Assembly: GCA_016806645.1 (NCBI GenBank)
Contig: JACSYO010001905.1
Span: 813,501-877,500, forward strand
From: Ophiodon elongatus
Taxonomy: Eukaryota; Chordata; Actinopteri; Perciformes; Hexagrammidae
Length of the DNA stretch: 64,000 nt
Direction of reading: 5' to 3'
Positions within the stretch are counted from its first letter, which is position 1. Each line of letters starts with the position of its first letter. The notes under the pieces are model-generated. The model was not told where the DNA came from, ran no database searches, and was given only the letters and a program-made list of their open reading frames with translations. Below, one piece after another: positions 1-11,225 of the stretch. Position numbers and translations under genes: made by a program.

Positions 1-3000
1 GCTCAGGGAATGTGACAAGGAGGGAGTCCACACTTAAAACCAACACAATTTATTTATCTATGTTTAATTCAAATGAACAAGTCATATGTGTCGATAAGCG
101 ATATCAAGAAAGCGAGCAATGCATGAGTGTGTGGCGTGTGTGCTGTGGAGGTGTTGATGGTGCAAAATGAGGCAGGGTGGATGTCAGCTGGCGTTCCTCG
201 TTGTATGATAGTGTATTCTACAATTAGGTACTGCCTACGAGATTTGTTTGCTTAAATGGATTTTGGAGAAATGGAGTTTGGAGCAAGTTGGAGAGATTCC
301 TTGTGGAACATTAGAATAATAGGATTCAGGTTGTAAATCAGCAAATTGGCCCTTTTTAATACCTGAAGTTGTCTTCTGATGTCTGTCTTTAAACTTTCTC
401 ATCCTAAGATTCAAGTAATTTAGAAACATATTCATAAAGAAGTTGCAGCTTCACATTGTGGCCTCAATTACTAACAAAGCCGAGGTTAAGAGAGACTGCA
501 GTCTCTTTACCTCACTACTGTTGAAGCAATTATATTTAGCTTGTTTGGTGTCAGAGTATTTCTAACTCGGCTGCTTATCAGCAAATTGAGGATTTCTAAT
601 TTTCTCTGTTGCCGTTCTCCCTTTTTACAGGAACCTCGGCAAAGCACACAATTCGCTAATGATGGTTTCGTAACAGAAGAGACTGTAAGAGCTCCTGTGG
701 AGATAAGTCATGTGGTCTCAATTTCACTGATTGACTAGGTTTCTACATTGTAGTTACACGAGGGATTGATACCAGTGTTGACGTGTTGTTCTTGTTCTAC
801 GGCTGAAAGTCTTTCTTCCTTCTTCCCACAACGGCATGGACATTTTTCTCTTAATACTAGGCACTGGGTTTAACCACTGTGACAGCGTAGGCGGATAGTC
901 AGCTAACTGTGTGGAGATTTAACACTGATGCTTCAATGTTAGATTTTATTCACTCAGACTTGCAGCTCAGGTTCTTACTCTGGGGGTGTTTTCCAAAGAA
1001 AGCAGTACATCCTTATATGTAACAATAAGCCTTAAGAAGGATCAGATGGTGAAGGTTTGAGAGTTTGCAACGTGTTATTTGAGAACTACTAAAACATGAA
1101 TATTCTGAACAAATAACATTTTATTGAACTTTGTTTTTCGAAAATAAATTATTTTGTATGGATGCGAAGATGTTTTGCTGCAGAATGGGTCATTTCGAAC
1201 TAGGAAACCACCATAAACTACTGGTAGCAGCAAAACCTCGGTGTATTTAATTGCACGAGATTACCCTTTTTGCTTATAAATATAACTTTAAATTCATAAG
1301 TGGAGCAATGTGGCATGTTTTCATTCAAAACCATTTTTTTTTTATTGCTTTTATTATTTTAGCATTGTAGAATTATCCAGAAACGGTTTAAGGGACATTC
1401 AGGTCAGATGGGATTAATGGCGTGGCCACCACACACCACATATTTGTGATGACCTTGAAAGCATCGTCCATCAAAAGTGTACTCCCGTGGGCAGTATAAG
1501 GAAGCACTGATGGCTCTTGTTGTTCTGTTCCTCTGGTCGTTGTATATCTCTGGTCTGGACTCAGATTTAGTTTACAGTTGTATTTTGGCCAAAAATTGGA
1601 GTCATGGTTTTGAATCCGTTTAATTGAGCCGAGACTGGGAGTGAACAGTCATGTTTCCCCATTAAGATGATTGTGATGCATCCATTAAGTGATTCTGTTG
1701 CCTTTTACATGCGTATGAAAGGAATTAAATCCTACTTTACTGTTGCAGTCAGTGTAGGTCAAAGTGTCTGTCCCTAAACGTCCTCGCTGACATAATGAAA
1801 TGTTACATCGTATCATATCTCATCAGGCTTTGGAAGATGTTTCAGCTTGCAGTATTTTATTTTATATTGTTATTAATTCATCTTGGGCCTCGGTTGGTGG
1901 ATGCTCATTGTCTAACGTAGGGCCAGTGTGCAAGAGTACAGAGAGTGAGAGCTTGTGTGGTCTTAAACTCTGGTACTTGTGTTGCTCCGTGTTCCCCTTC
2001 TGTTCATGCTGAGTCCCATTGTGCTCCAAAGTTGATATTCCTTGGCTGTGTGTGCACGCGCACGTGTGTGTGTGTATACATATGTGCATGTTAGTGTGTG
2101 TCTGTGTGTGTTTGTGTTGCCCCCTACCCACACCCTACCCTACTCAAAACCTCAGTAATCCCTTGGGCCTAAAAAAGGAAATCCCTGCACTGTGCCCCTA
2201 GCCTTCTCTTCCTGGGAGTACGCTAGTTGTGTGCTACTTTTACAGTCTGCCTCTGTGGGGCCTCTGCTGTCGGTTTACAATGGCTTAAGATATACAGCAT
2301 AGTCTTGTCAGTAAGAAAATAAAGCATAAGTGGTGCATAATTGGACTGGATAAAATCATTGGTTCTGTGCCGTCTGTCTGAGAAAGTACCCATTTTAGCC
2401 TCAGCTTTCCTTAAAACGCATACATACACACACACACACACAGAAACTGCTCGCTCATGCACACTATTCTTTACTTACCCCGTCACTTCCAGCTGTGCGA
2501 GTGGACCTGAGCGTGCAGGCTGTTGTGTAGTTAAACTTCAGGGCTAACACATTGTTCATCTGTAAGCATAATTCCAGCTATTGGCAAACAAGCAAGAAAG
2601 CTGTTATTTCATCTCTGAGTCAGGCCTGATCCTTACAGTTAATGATGATTGGCAGGCAGGAAACCTGTGCAATTAACCTCATACCTCCACTCCAAGTTTG
2701 CTCGACAAGAAGACATTTCACACTTGTTCAGATTTTCTTTAGGCTCGGGAGGAACATTTCGAGTTGCACAGAATGTGCTATGGTTTTTCCTTCTGGACGT
2801 CCAACATTTTAAAAACTATTTTTATAATCAGAAACATTACAACACACACGTGTATTTGTTGTCCAGTCTTATTTCTGAGTTCATACCACTCTGATGTCTG
2901 TATGGTAAATATGAAGCTAGCTAGTTTAGCTTAGCACAGAGAAACAAGAGGGGAAAGGCTATTGGCTGTGTCCAAATGTAAGAAAATCTGCCTTCTCACA

Positions 3001-4966
3001 CCTCTAAAGCTCACTTGCTTGTTTAATCCCTCCAAAAACCAAGGTGTAAAAACAGCACATTGTGGGTTTCACAGGGGGTTTTGTGCCAGACTATTTCTTG
3101 GCCAAGTGCAGTAAACTTTCTGGAGTCTCTGTTGGTTGCTGCCAACCTCAGGCTGACAGCCAGACGCCAGGACTTGCATTGTTGTAAGAAGGCAAAAAAA
3201 GTTTGTTTTCCAAAACGTTGAAATATTCCTTTAAAAGACCTGTCAAACTATTTGTGTGAGGTAACAGGTTTAATTTAGATTTTTGTAGTGGTGGAGCTAC
3301 TTTTTTTAATAATTTGAATAAAGACACATCAGTCTTTTACTTAAGAAGCTAAACTGAAACAAAAACAAGATGCTATATTAGGACTTCCTCCTTTAATCTG
3401 CTGATGCGAATTAGCTTTAATTTCCCAAACAAATGGGATTCCGCCATTAATTTTGGGTTACATCCCAACAATATACTGTTGCTTTTATCATGTGATGCAT
3501 GTACGTATGTAGTCTTATCAGCCAAATTTGAGCCAAAGCGTCAAAACAGACCAAACTAAATCTCTAAAACAGTGAATCTATGTGGACGTTTTATTCATCC
3601 CTATCCTGCCATTACTACATATTTGTTTGTCCTGGCTGATCTTTAGTCACCTCACCTTGTCTCGCTCTGCTGCAGTCGGCTAGGGTAGCTGGGCCAGCAA
3701 TTCCCAGAAATTATGCTCAGGAGGTAGATGACTCAAGCCTGATCAAACCAGACTGGCGTTTCCTCATTTTTGTAAACGTTTGACTTTGTTAAGACATTAC
3801 AGTGAATAAAAGGACGCTGCTATCTTCTGTCCTTGTATTGATCCCCGTCTACACGTGTATTTTAACTTGGAAAAGACTTGTCCAAGTTTGACCAAACTTG
3901 AAAGAATAGTGTTTTGCCCATGGAAGCAAGGTTGCCGTTTTACATTTATTTTCTGTGTAAATTGTTTGGGGAGGTGAAGTGAAGTCATAGTAGTGGGAAT
4001 CCCCCATAATCCTTTGCTCCAAAAACCCAGTCAGAAAGCTGTTGTGTGCAAATGTCTCATGGTATTTAAAGCAAAGTCTTTGAGAATCTACTGTATGTAA
4101 GTGAGTGTTTTGCTTTATAGACTGGAGTAAAGTAAGTTATGTTTTCTATGTCCGAAACACTTTTCTAGGAGTTGCTTGTATAAATTGTACAATGTGTAAA
4201 ACTAGTCCAGTCTAAATTTAAATCCACATGTTTATTGGTAATAATATTGTTGGCCTTGTCTTTAAGTGTGCTTGAACCTTCATTCAAACTGATAAAAGAG
4301 CATCATTTTGTGATGATAACCATATGTCATTAGCATTGTATTCTACTTCGGACAGATGAAGGCAGAGGGCTAAATAAAATTTTGAGTAAACGGATATAGG
4401 TCTGTAATGTTAGTTTCATAAAATCAGCAGTTGGCTTTCTGTGCAAAAACCAAATGTATTACAGTTTTTGCCCCTCTGTGCCTGTGTGGACTTGCATTGA
4501 CTTGCATGTTCCTGCACAGAGGCCTATATCGCTTATCATTGAAACAGTATGTGAATTAATGCCTTGAGCTGTTAAATAGCTTCTATTCAGATCCATCTGT
4601 TTTTACAGAACACAGTGTTTTGAATAGCTGCTTTTTGCTGAGAATATCTTTTTTTACACTATTGAATTTGGTTCTCAAGGTTTTACTCTTTCAACCTTTA
4701 AAATATAAAAGATGTGGTGCTCAACCCTCATTCAAGAAGTGAATACTTTCATTTGGGCTAAGTGAAAGATGTGTATGTGCACTCATTCAATTTCTATGAA
4801 AAGACATTCACCACGTGTCTTTAACCATTAACCTCCAAAGCACTGTATTCTGAGTAGATAAGACAGCAATGTGAAAATCAAGGTGATGGCAGCATGCACG
4901 TCGATTTCATACACCTTAACCCCCCTCCTCCCCCCTTCCTTCTCTCTCCTCTTCTTTCTTCTCCAG
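1..4966 (+). other. uhrf2: Intron upstream of the first visible uhrf2 exon; no coding exon found
   Basis: I found no exon for the missing N-terminal part of uhrf2 here: neither the ubiquitin-like domain nor the first half of the Tudor module. The stretch is AT-rich, with TG-rich simple sequence around 2046-2118, a short CA run near 2425-2440 and a dispersed repeat at 2868-3237. Its right end is a strong pyrimidine tract and AG directly before the exon at 4967. Since that exon starts within a codon, at least one coding exon must lie to the left of the window. Confidence 0.7.
2868..3237. repeat. Dispersed teleost repeat with MITE-like ends (copy 1)
   Basis: I recognise stretches common to a high-copy percomorph repeat: GGTAAATATGAAGCT, CACCTCTAAAGCTCAC, CTATTTCTTGGCC and GGAGTCTCTGTTGGTTGC. 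The right end, read on the - strand, begins TTTTAAAGGAATATTTCAAC, which resembles the ends of the elements at 24104 and 33827. The class is not settled by sequence alone; the terminal similarity suggests a non-autonomous DNA element. It is intronic and has no coding capacity. Confidence 0.6.
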
Positions 4967-6271
4967 CTACCCAGAGAACGGTGTGGTGGAGATGCGACCG
5001 GTGCATGTGAGGCCACGTGCCAGGACCCTTCTGCGGTGGGACGAGCTCCAGGTGGGTATGCATGTGATGGTCAACTACAATATGGAGACACCAGATGAGA
5101 GGGGCTTCTGGTTTGACGCCGAGGTTCAGACCATCAACCAAGCCTCCCGCACCAACAAGGAGCTCAGAGTCAAGATCCTCCTGGGGTGAGGATCTTCCTT
5201 CTTAGGTGGGAGGGTGATGTGTTGGCCATAGGGGGATGATTCCTGTTTGTATTTTCTTTATTAGAACGTCTGCTTGGCCAATTATTGTTTTTGTTGCTTA
5301 GCAAAATAAAGTGTCTCTCTGTAACACTCTCAATAACGCGTCTTTTCATCTTCCTCTCTGCTTTTCTTTTCTTGTGCTCTCTCTCATTTCGTCTCTCTCC
5401 TTTTGTCTCTCTTGTCTCTCGCCCTCCATCCAGGGGTCCTGGAGATGTAATCGGGGATTGTAAAGTTCAGTTTCTGGATGAAATCTACCAGATGGAGACC
5501 CCAGGAGCTCGTGCACTCTCAGCTTCAGATGGACAATTTAAACGTATGCACCAGACCGCACACACTCAAACACACGCAGTCAAAATAGTGGCAAAACATG
5601 TCCATGTTTGTTTTTAGAAGGTATATTTTAGTGCGACATACCGTAAGACCATCTTCAAGTGTGCATGCGTGTATGAATGTTTCCTTCTTCTAGGGAAGAG
5701 CGGGCCGGAGTGTAAGCACTGCAAGGCTGACCCCGAAGCCGAGTGTCGCTTCTGCTCCTGCTGTGTGTGTGGCGGGAAGCAGGATGCTCACATGCAGCTG
5801 CTGTGTGACGAGTGTAACATGGCGTTCCACATCTACTGCCTCAACCCACCGCTGGCCACCATCCCAGATGATGAGGACTGGTGAGAGAGAGTGTAGCTCA
5901 GCAATTAACCACAACATCATGCGCTTCACGGTCTATTTTAAAAGGTTGATAAATGGTTTTCTGCATGAGCCGAAGTGCAGTAATTAATTAGTGATTGAGG
6001 TTCAAATCAATAAAATGACGACATGCAGGTGTGAGTTTATCTAAGGCATTGGCTCATTCTCTACCAAACCGAAATTATTTTTGAACTGCATATGTCCACA
6101 GAAATAATTTCCTCTCATTCTGTCAGGTACTGTCCCACCTGTAAGAACGACACCAGTGAGGTTGTGAAGGCAGGAGAGAAGCTCAAAGCCAGCAAGAAGA
6201 AAGCCAAGATGCCTTCGGCAACAACTGAGAGTCAAAGGGACTGGGGAAAGGTGAGACCCAAAGGCACCTAC

Positions 6272-6319
<48 letters not shown>

Positions 6320-9300
6320 GCACGCACGCACGCACACACCAGGTGGACTGACAGCGGCGCTGTAAGAAAGTAAGTAAGTTATAACAGGAAGCCTGAGAGA
6401 AGAAGGCCTGTGATTCTGCCTCAAATTGTCTTGAAGGAGCAGAAGATGTGTAAATATGAAAAAGCAGTTTGTGTCAACAAAAGAAATCATCCAAAATTGA
6501 AATGACAAAATAATAGAAAAATGCTCCAATCTCTTCTATGTAGGCTCACGAAGCCTGAAAATGCTCCGGACAAGAGATAGAAGAAGCATTATTATTTTCC
6601 AGTCATCAGAAGTAGACCTCCTCCTTGGGGATTTAAAGGCATTGCATTTTGTGGTATATCATGTTTAAATAATAAATGTTGCTGTTTATAAAAACATCTT
6701 CCAGAGCCGTAAAATAGATTTTACGGTGATGGAACACACAACATCACAAAAAGTAGAACAAACTGGTTCTACTTAAATTAAACTAGCAGTTTGTAACATA
6801 TAGTTCTTATAGTACACATCAGCAGCAGCAAAGGTTTTGGCGAGCCATTCAATAACTGATTCATCCATTCAGTGCATTATTAATGCATCACACACATATT
6901 TTACTCCATTTACTTGCTGCAAACTGGTTTGTCCTTCAATGTATCTTTTACGTGTTTAATATTTAGTGTAGGTCAGTAATCTGCTCCGTGTGTTGTGTTG
7001 TTCTTGGGGTAAATGGTTTGTTTCATGTGAAGGGTTTTGTGTGTACCTCTTTGTAGCTCTGTTAAATATTGAGTACACCAAAGCTTTTTCTCTCAAATCA
7101 AACAATCAGATTTTGGTCCTGTCAACGATACTTTATATCTGCATAATGTTAGACCAGGCTCCCGGAGTTTATTAATAAAGTTGGTTTGATCTTCCGTCAT
7201 AGCACTTCATGCAAATGCTACATTTGTATAAACATTGATGGGTTATTGATTATCAAACTCTTCTCAAATAATCAAAACATACCAGCTTTTTACCTGGCAC
7301 AAACTAAGCTGACATGTATTTAAAAACATATTTTTTAAGCTTACTGTTAAACGTTTGTCCTCAAAATGTCTTCAGAGTCTCACGGCAACGTATTGAGATA
7401 TTGCGTGGCTCATTTCCATCCTGGCCTGGCTGTCTCCCTGACGCTCTGCTCCATGGTGTAATGTGAACAATGCCATTAAGCATGACTTAGCCACTTTCCT
7501 GGAACTGCCAACGGAAAATAACTTGTTTCTTTACCAGAATGCTCCCTTTCTCTATGGGCTAATTGAAAACAGCCCCGCTTGTGTGTTTGGGCACATTTAA
7601 GTGCTGTGAGTCACACAGCATTTATTCTCGCCTTTCACATTATTGCAATTTTATAACCCTTAAAATAAAATACTTGTCTTTGTCTTCTCACTTTTAAAAT
7701 CCTGTTTACCTCCTAAACGGGATTGTGATGACTTCTGAAAGTAAAACACAGCAGCCGCTCTGCTCATAAACAATCTTTAAAAGTGATCTTGCACTGGTGG
7801 AAATGTAATTGTATTAATATGAATGCAGCTTAAAGTCTTTGTTGTCTTTCTTGATGTGATTGCAGGGTATGGCCTGTGTGGGGCGCACCAAGGAATGCAC
7901 AATTGTTCCCTCAAACCACTATGGACCCATACCCGGTGTTCCTGTTGGAACCACCTGGAAATTCAGAGTTCAGGTTAGCTGTTTGGACAGTGCATCACAA
8001 ATTAATATATAAATACTGACAGAAAAATGAGCAGTTTAAGTCCCCCATGTCTCATCCTATCGTTTACCGTCAGTATTAAGACATTATGGATTGTATTGTC
8101 ATATCTTTCTGTAGTATAATATCTGATGTATCACTGGCCATATCATCAATGGCTTTTTGCCTGCTCGGCTGTTTTTCTTTATCTGACTAACACTTCAGGT
8201 GAGTGAGGCAGGAGTTCACAGGCCGCATGTTGGCGGTATCCACGGGCGCAGTAACGATGGCTCCTATTCGCTGGTGTTGGCTGGGGGCTTTGAGGACGAA
8301 GTGGTGGGTTATTTGTATGTTTTACCAAATGTTTATTAATCTCCGTTATGTGAGAAGTAGTTACATTTTACGTAATCACTTTGTTCTGGTCACCATGACC
8401 TTTCTGTAGGACCGGGGAGATGAGTTCACCTACACAGGCAGTGGGGGTCGTGACCTCTCAGGAAACAAACGGATCGGAGAGCACTCTTTTGACCAGACCC
8501 TGACACACATGAACAGGTACAGCACTTGAATTGAAAGCGGACAGATTTTTTTCGACAGTTTTTTTTAAGATAACTTTATGAGAAGATAGCTAGAATGATA
8601 CAAGTCATAAAATCAATCAATAACTTTGTATTCATAACAGCCCTAATACTTATTCAGACTTGATGAACATCATTATGTCTTGTCTATGACCTCTGCAGGG
8701 CATTGGCCTTAAACTGCGATGCACCTCTGAATGACAAAGACGGGGCAGAGTCCAGGAACTGGCGGGCTGGAAAGCCGGTGAGAGTGGTGCGCAGTTCCAA
8801 AGGTCGACGCATCAGCAAATACGCTCCTGAGGAGGGTAATCGCTACGATGGTATTTACAAGGTACAGACGAGCATCTTGTGGTTTTTTTTGTAGTCTGCT
8901 TACTTCAAGACAAGCCACTTAACATACTAAGATGCCATTACAAATGTGGACTGGCACCAGTGTTATCGTAAGATGTCAGGAATGTAGGGAATCCTGGCAG
9001 TATTTAATCTTATTCTGGTTTATGTGTAAATTTAGGTGGTTAAGTACTGGCCAGAGATTGGAAAGTGTGGTTACCTTGTGTGGCGGTACCTACTGAGACG
9101 GGACGATTTGGAACCAGCACCGTGGACACCTGAAGGACTGGAGAGGATCACAAAACTGGGCCTTTCGGTTCAGGTTAGACTGCAAATTTATCCGTATATG
9201 TAGAGACCCTACAGATATCATGTAATGCATCTGAATGCTCAATGCAATTTATTTGTTTTTCACATGTTTTAACCCGGCGCCATTGTCCGTAGTACCCGCC

Positions 9301-10574
9301 CGGCTACTTAGCGGCCATGGCTAACAAAACAAAGAAGGAGGCCTGTGCCCGACCTGGTCGCGGCGGCCGGGGTAAGCACTATCCCGGGAGAGGGAGGCCA
9401 CGGAGACGCAAGCTCAAGGAGAAAGAAGAGAATGACGAGGAAGATGAAGACGAGCAGCCAATGGCAAGGATGGAAGAAGAGGAGCCACAGAGTAATGGAG
9501 AGCAGAACACAACCAGAGAGAGTGGTGCGTGATTTTACAGATGAATCTTAAAGCTGGCGAGACAAAGTGTTGTGAGAAGAGGACAGCTGAGAACGGCCTG
9601 AGCAGTTAACTTCTTTTAAGATAGTTTGTAAATATTTGATATCCACCAGCGTTTTTTATTTTCCCCGAGCTATTGGAACAGTTTATTTTCATTATTGTCT
9701 TTATTTGTGTGTCTTTCGCAGAGTCGTCACCAGTGGCAGAGCCTCCCACTAAAAGGGTGAAGATAGAGGAGACTTTCCAGCTGTCGGAGCAGCAGCAGCA
9801 GTTGATCCGGGAGGACACAGCCAACAAGAAACTCTGGGATGAAGCCATGGGATACCTTAAAGAGGGACAGGTATGAATCCCAGTCGTACAGTCTGACACT
9901 CAAACACAGCTCAGGCTCCTCAAGTGTTCACAAAGCATCTCACAGAGCAGCCTCTTAGAGGAGAAGATTTTGGAGAGTAAGAGTCATACCAGCATCTAAC
10001 TGGATCAAAGTGACATTTGCAGGTTTACATCCTGTTAAGTGTGAAGTTGTGCAGCTAATTAGCTACAGACAACCTACAAACTGACATTAGCAGAAAGCAT
10101 GGAAGTTAAAATGGCACTGTCACCAAGATATTTCAAAAAGTTCTTTCTACAATTGTAATATACATGTTTCTGTTTTTTCTTGCTTCCTTTTTCAACTTCT
10201 TCATTCCTTCCATGCGGGTCTGTCTGTATATAGAATTTCCTGCAGAAGATGGAGCCGCTCTTCATGTGTGTGTGCTGCCAGGAGCTGGCCTTCCAACCCA
10301 TCACCACCGCCTGCTCACACAATGTTTGCAAGGTGCGTACTGCCCGGATGCATTTGTAACTAGCAGTGCTTAAAATCCCTGTCCTTGCGTTTGTGTGTGA
10401 ATTTCTCCTGCCGTCCTCTCTCCTCAGACTTGTCTACAGCGGTCGTTCCGAGCAAAGGTGTACACCTGCCCCGCCTGCCGTCACGACTTGGGCAAAGACT
10501 ACGTCATGTCCCAAAACGTGACGCTTCAGGTGCTGCTTGACCAGTTCTATCCCGGCTACAGCAAGGGCCGATGA
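4967..10574 (+). CDS. uhrf2: E3 ubiquitin-protein ligase UHRF2 (5' partial, 13 exons)
   Basis: Chromatin reader and RING ubiquitin ligase that binds methylated histone H3 tails and modified CpG DNA in the nucleus. Exons: 4967-5185, 5434-5543, 5694-5880, 6127-6250, 7866-7973, 8199-8303, 8410-8516, 8699-8861, 9036-9173, 9293-9524, 9722-9870, 10234-10332, 10428-10574. They join in frame to 628 residues. Domains in order: second half of the tandem Tudor (RPRARTLLRW, RGFWFDAEV); a Cys-rich PHD finger (LLCDECNMAFHIYCLNPP); the SRA domain (RDWGKGMACVGRT, HGRSNDGSYSLVLAGG, GNKRIG, KYWPE); a basic then acidic linker; a C-terminal RING (CVCCQEL to CPACRHDLG); and the end PGYSKGR. UHRF2 is preferred over UHRF1 because of FWFDAE, DRGDEFTYTG, GNKRIG, ESRNWRAGKPVRV and IREDxxNxKLWDE; a few positions (YPENGVV, RKSGPECKHC) look UHRF1-like. 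The ubiquitin-like domain lies outside the window. Confidence 0.95.
6278..6340. repeat. CA microsatellite just after a uhrf2 donor site
   Basis: A (CA)n tract with CGCA variants begins about 28 bases after the donor at 6251 of the exon encoding the end of the PHD finger. It is intronic and likely polymorphic in length. The small open reading frame it creates is not a gene. Confidence 0.9.
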
Positions 10575-10986
10575 GGGCGAAATCCCATTTATGAGTAGAC
10601 CACGTACACACGCGCACATGAGCATCCATTCTGTGCACCCGCGTATACCGTCAAGTACCTAGAGCTCCACGTTGAAATGCATTGCGCACACATACTGTAC
10701 TTACCCACGGGCAAATGTATATTGCATATACAGCCATTTATGTATACAATCATTCATACACAAACAACCTCAGTAGGGACTGACCTCATCTGTTAAACCT
10801 GGACTGTCTCCATTAACATCACCAGCCTGAAATTCAACCAAGAACATTTTTTATCCTCGCTACTCCTGCCCCCCACAAACGCACAAAAGGAGCCCCGATT
10901 CACACCCACTAGCCACCTCAGGATTAGCTTACTTTTTTGGTGACCCCTCCACCGTGTTCTTCACTGGTTCTATAAATTGACATACA

Positions 10987-11059
10987 GCACATTGTGTGTA
11001 TGTCAAATACACACAATGTATACAGCACATTGTGTGTATGTCAAATACACACAATGTGC
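10987..11059 (+). repeat. Tandemly duplicated perfect hairpin in the uhrf2 3' UTR
   Basis: Two copies of a 38-base unit, each a perfect inverted repeat. The first has a 13-base stem (10989-11001 with 11007-11019) and loop GTCAA. The second has a 15-base stem (11025-11039 with 11045-11059) and the same loop. As RNA they would form two adjacent stem-loops, or one long alternative pairing between copies. Confidence 0.85.
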
Positions 11060-11203
11060 AAATTGCTCCCTGAGAACATCTTGAAATCAGCCATCAGACT
11101 CCTGCCAACCCACAAGCATTTTTTGTGTACCGTGTATGTATTTACACCAAAAGAAAACGAGCGTAGCTGCTTCATATAAGTGCAGTATCTTACTCAGCTG
11201 GCA

Positions 11204-11209
11204 AATAAA
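11204..11209 (+). terminator. uhrf2: Poly(A) signal AATAAA, candidate for uhrf2
   Basis: Canonical AATAAA about 630 bases after the uhrf2 stop, followed at once by GT-rich sequence (GTGCTCGTTT). It is a good proximal end, but distal ends are not excluded. Confidence 0.5.
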
Positions 11210-11225
11210 GGTGCTCGTTTAATAC

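Larger units (their letters stand above)
10575..11225 (+). other. uhrf2: uhrf2 3' UTR (proximal form)
   Basis: Non-coding sequence after the uhrf2 stop. It contains the duplicated hairpin at 10987-11059 and ends at the first good poly(A) signal at 11204. A longer 3' UTR is possible, since no other gene starts before the oaz 3' end near 16.7 kb. Confidence 0.55.

Noticed and set aside
541..738. Open frame after a good acceptor-like TTTTTACAG at 631, possible upstream exon
   Set aside because: Its translation matches no part of UHRF2, and the donor options are weak; treated as chance.
3676..3786. Open frame after CTGCTGCAG, possible exon
   Set aside because: It runs to a stop with no good donor and no resemblance to UHRF2.
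9293..9524. Separate small gene starting at the ATG at 9317
   Set aside because: It is the in-frame SRA-RING linker exon of uhrf2 with matching phases on both sides.
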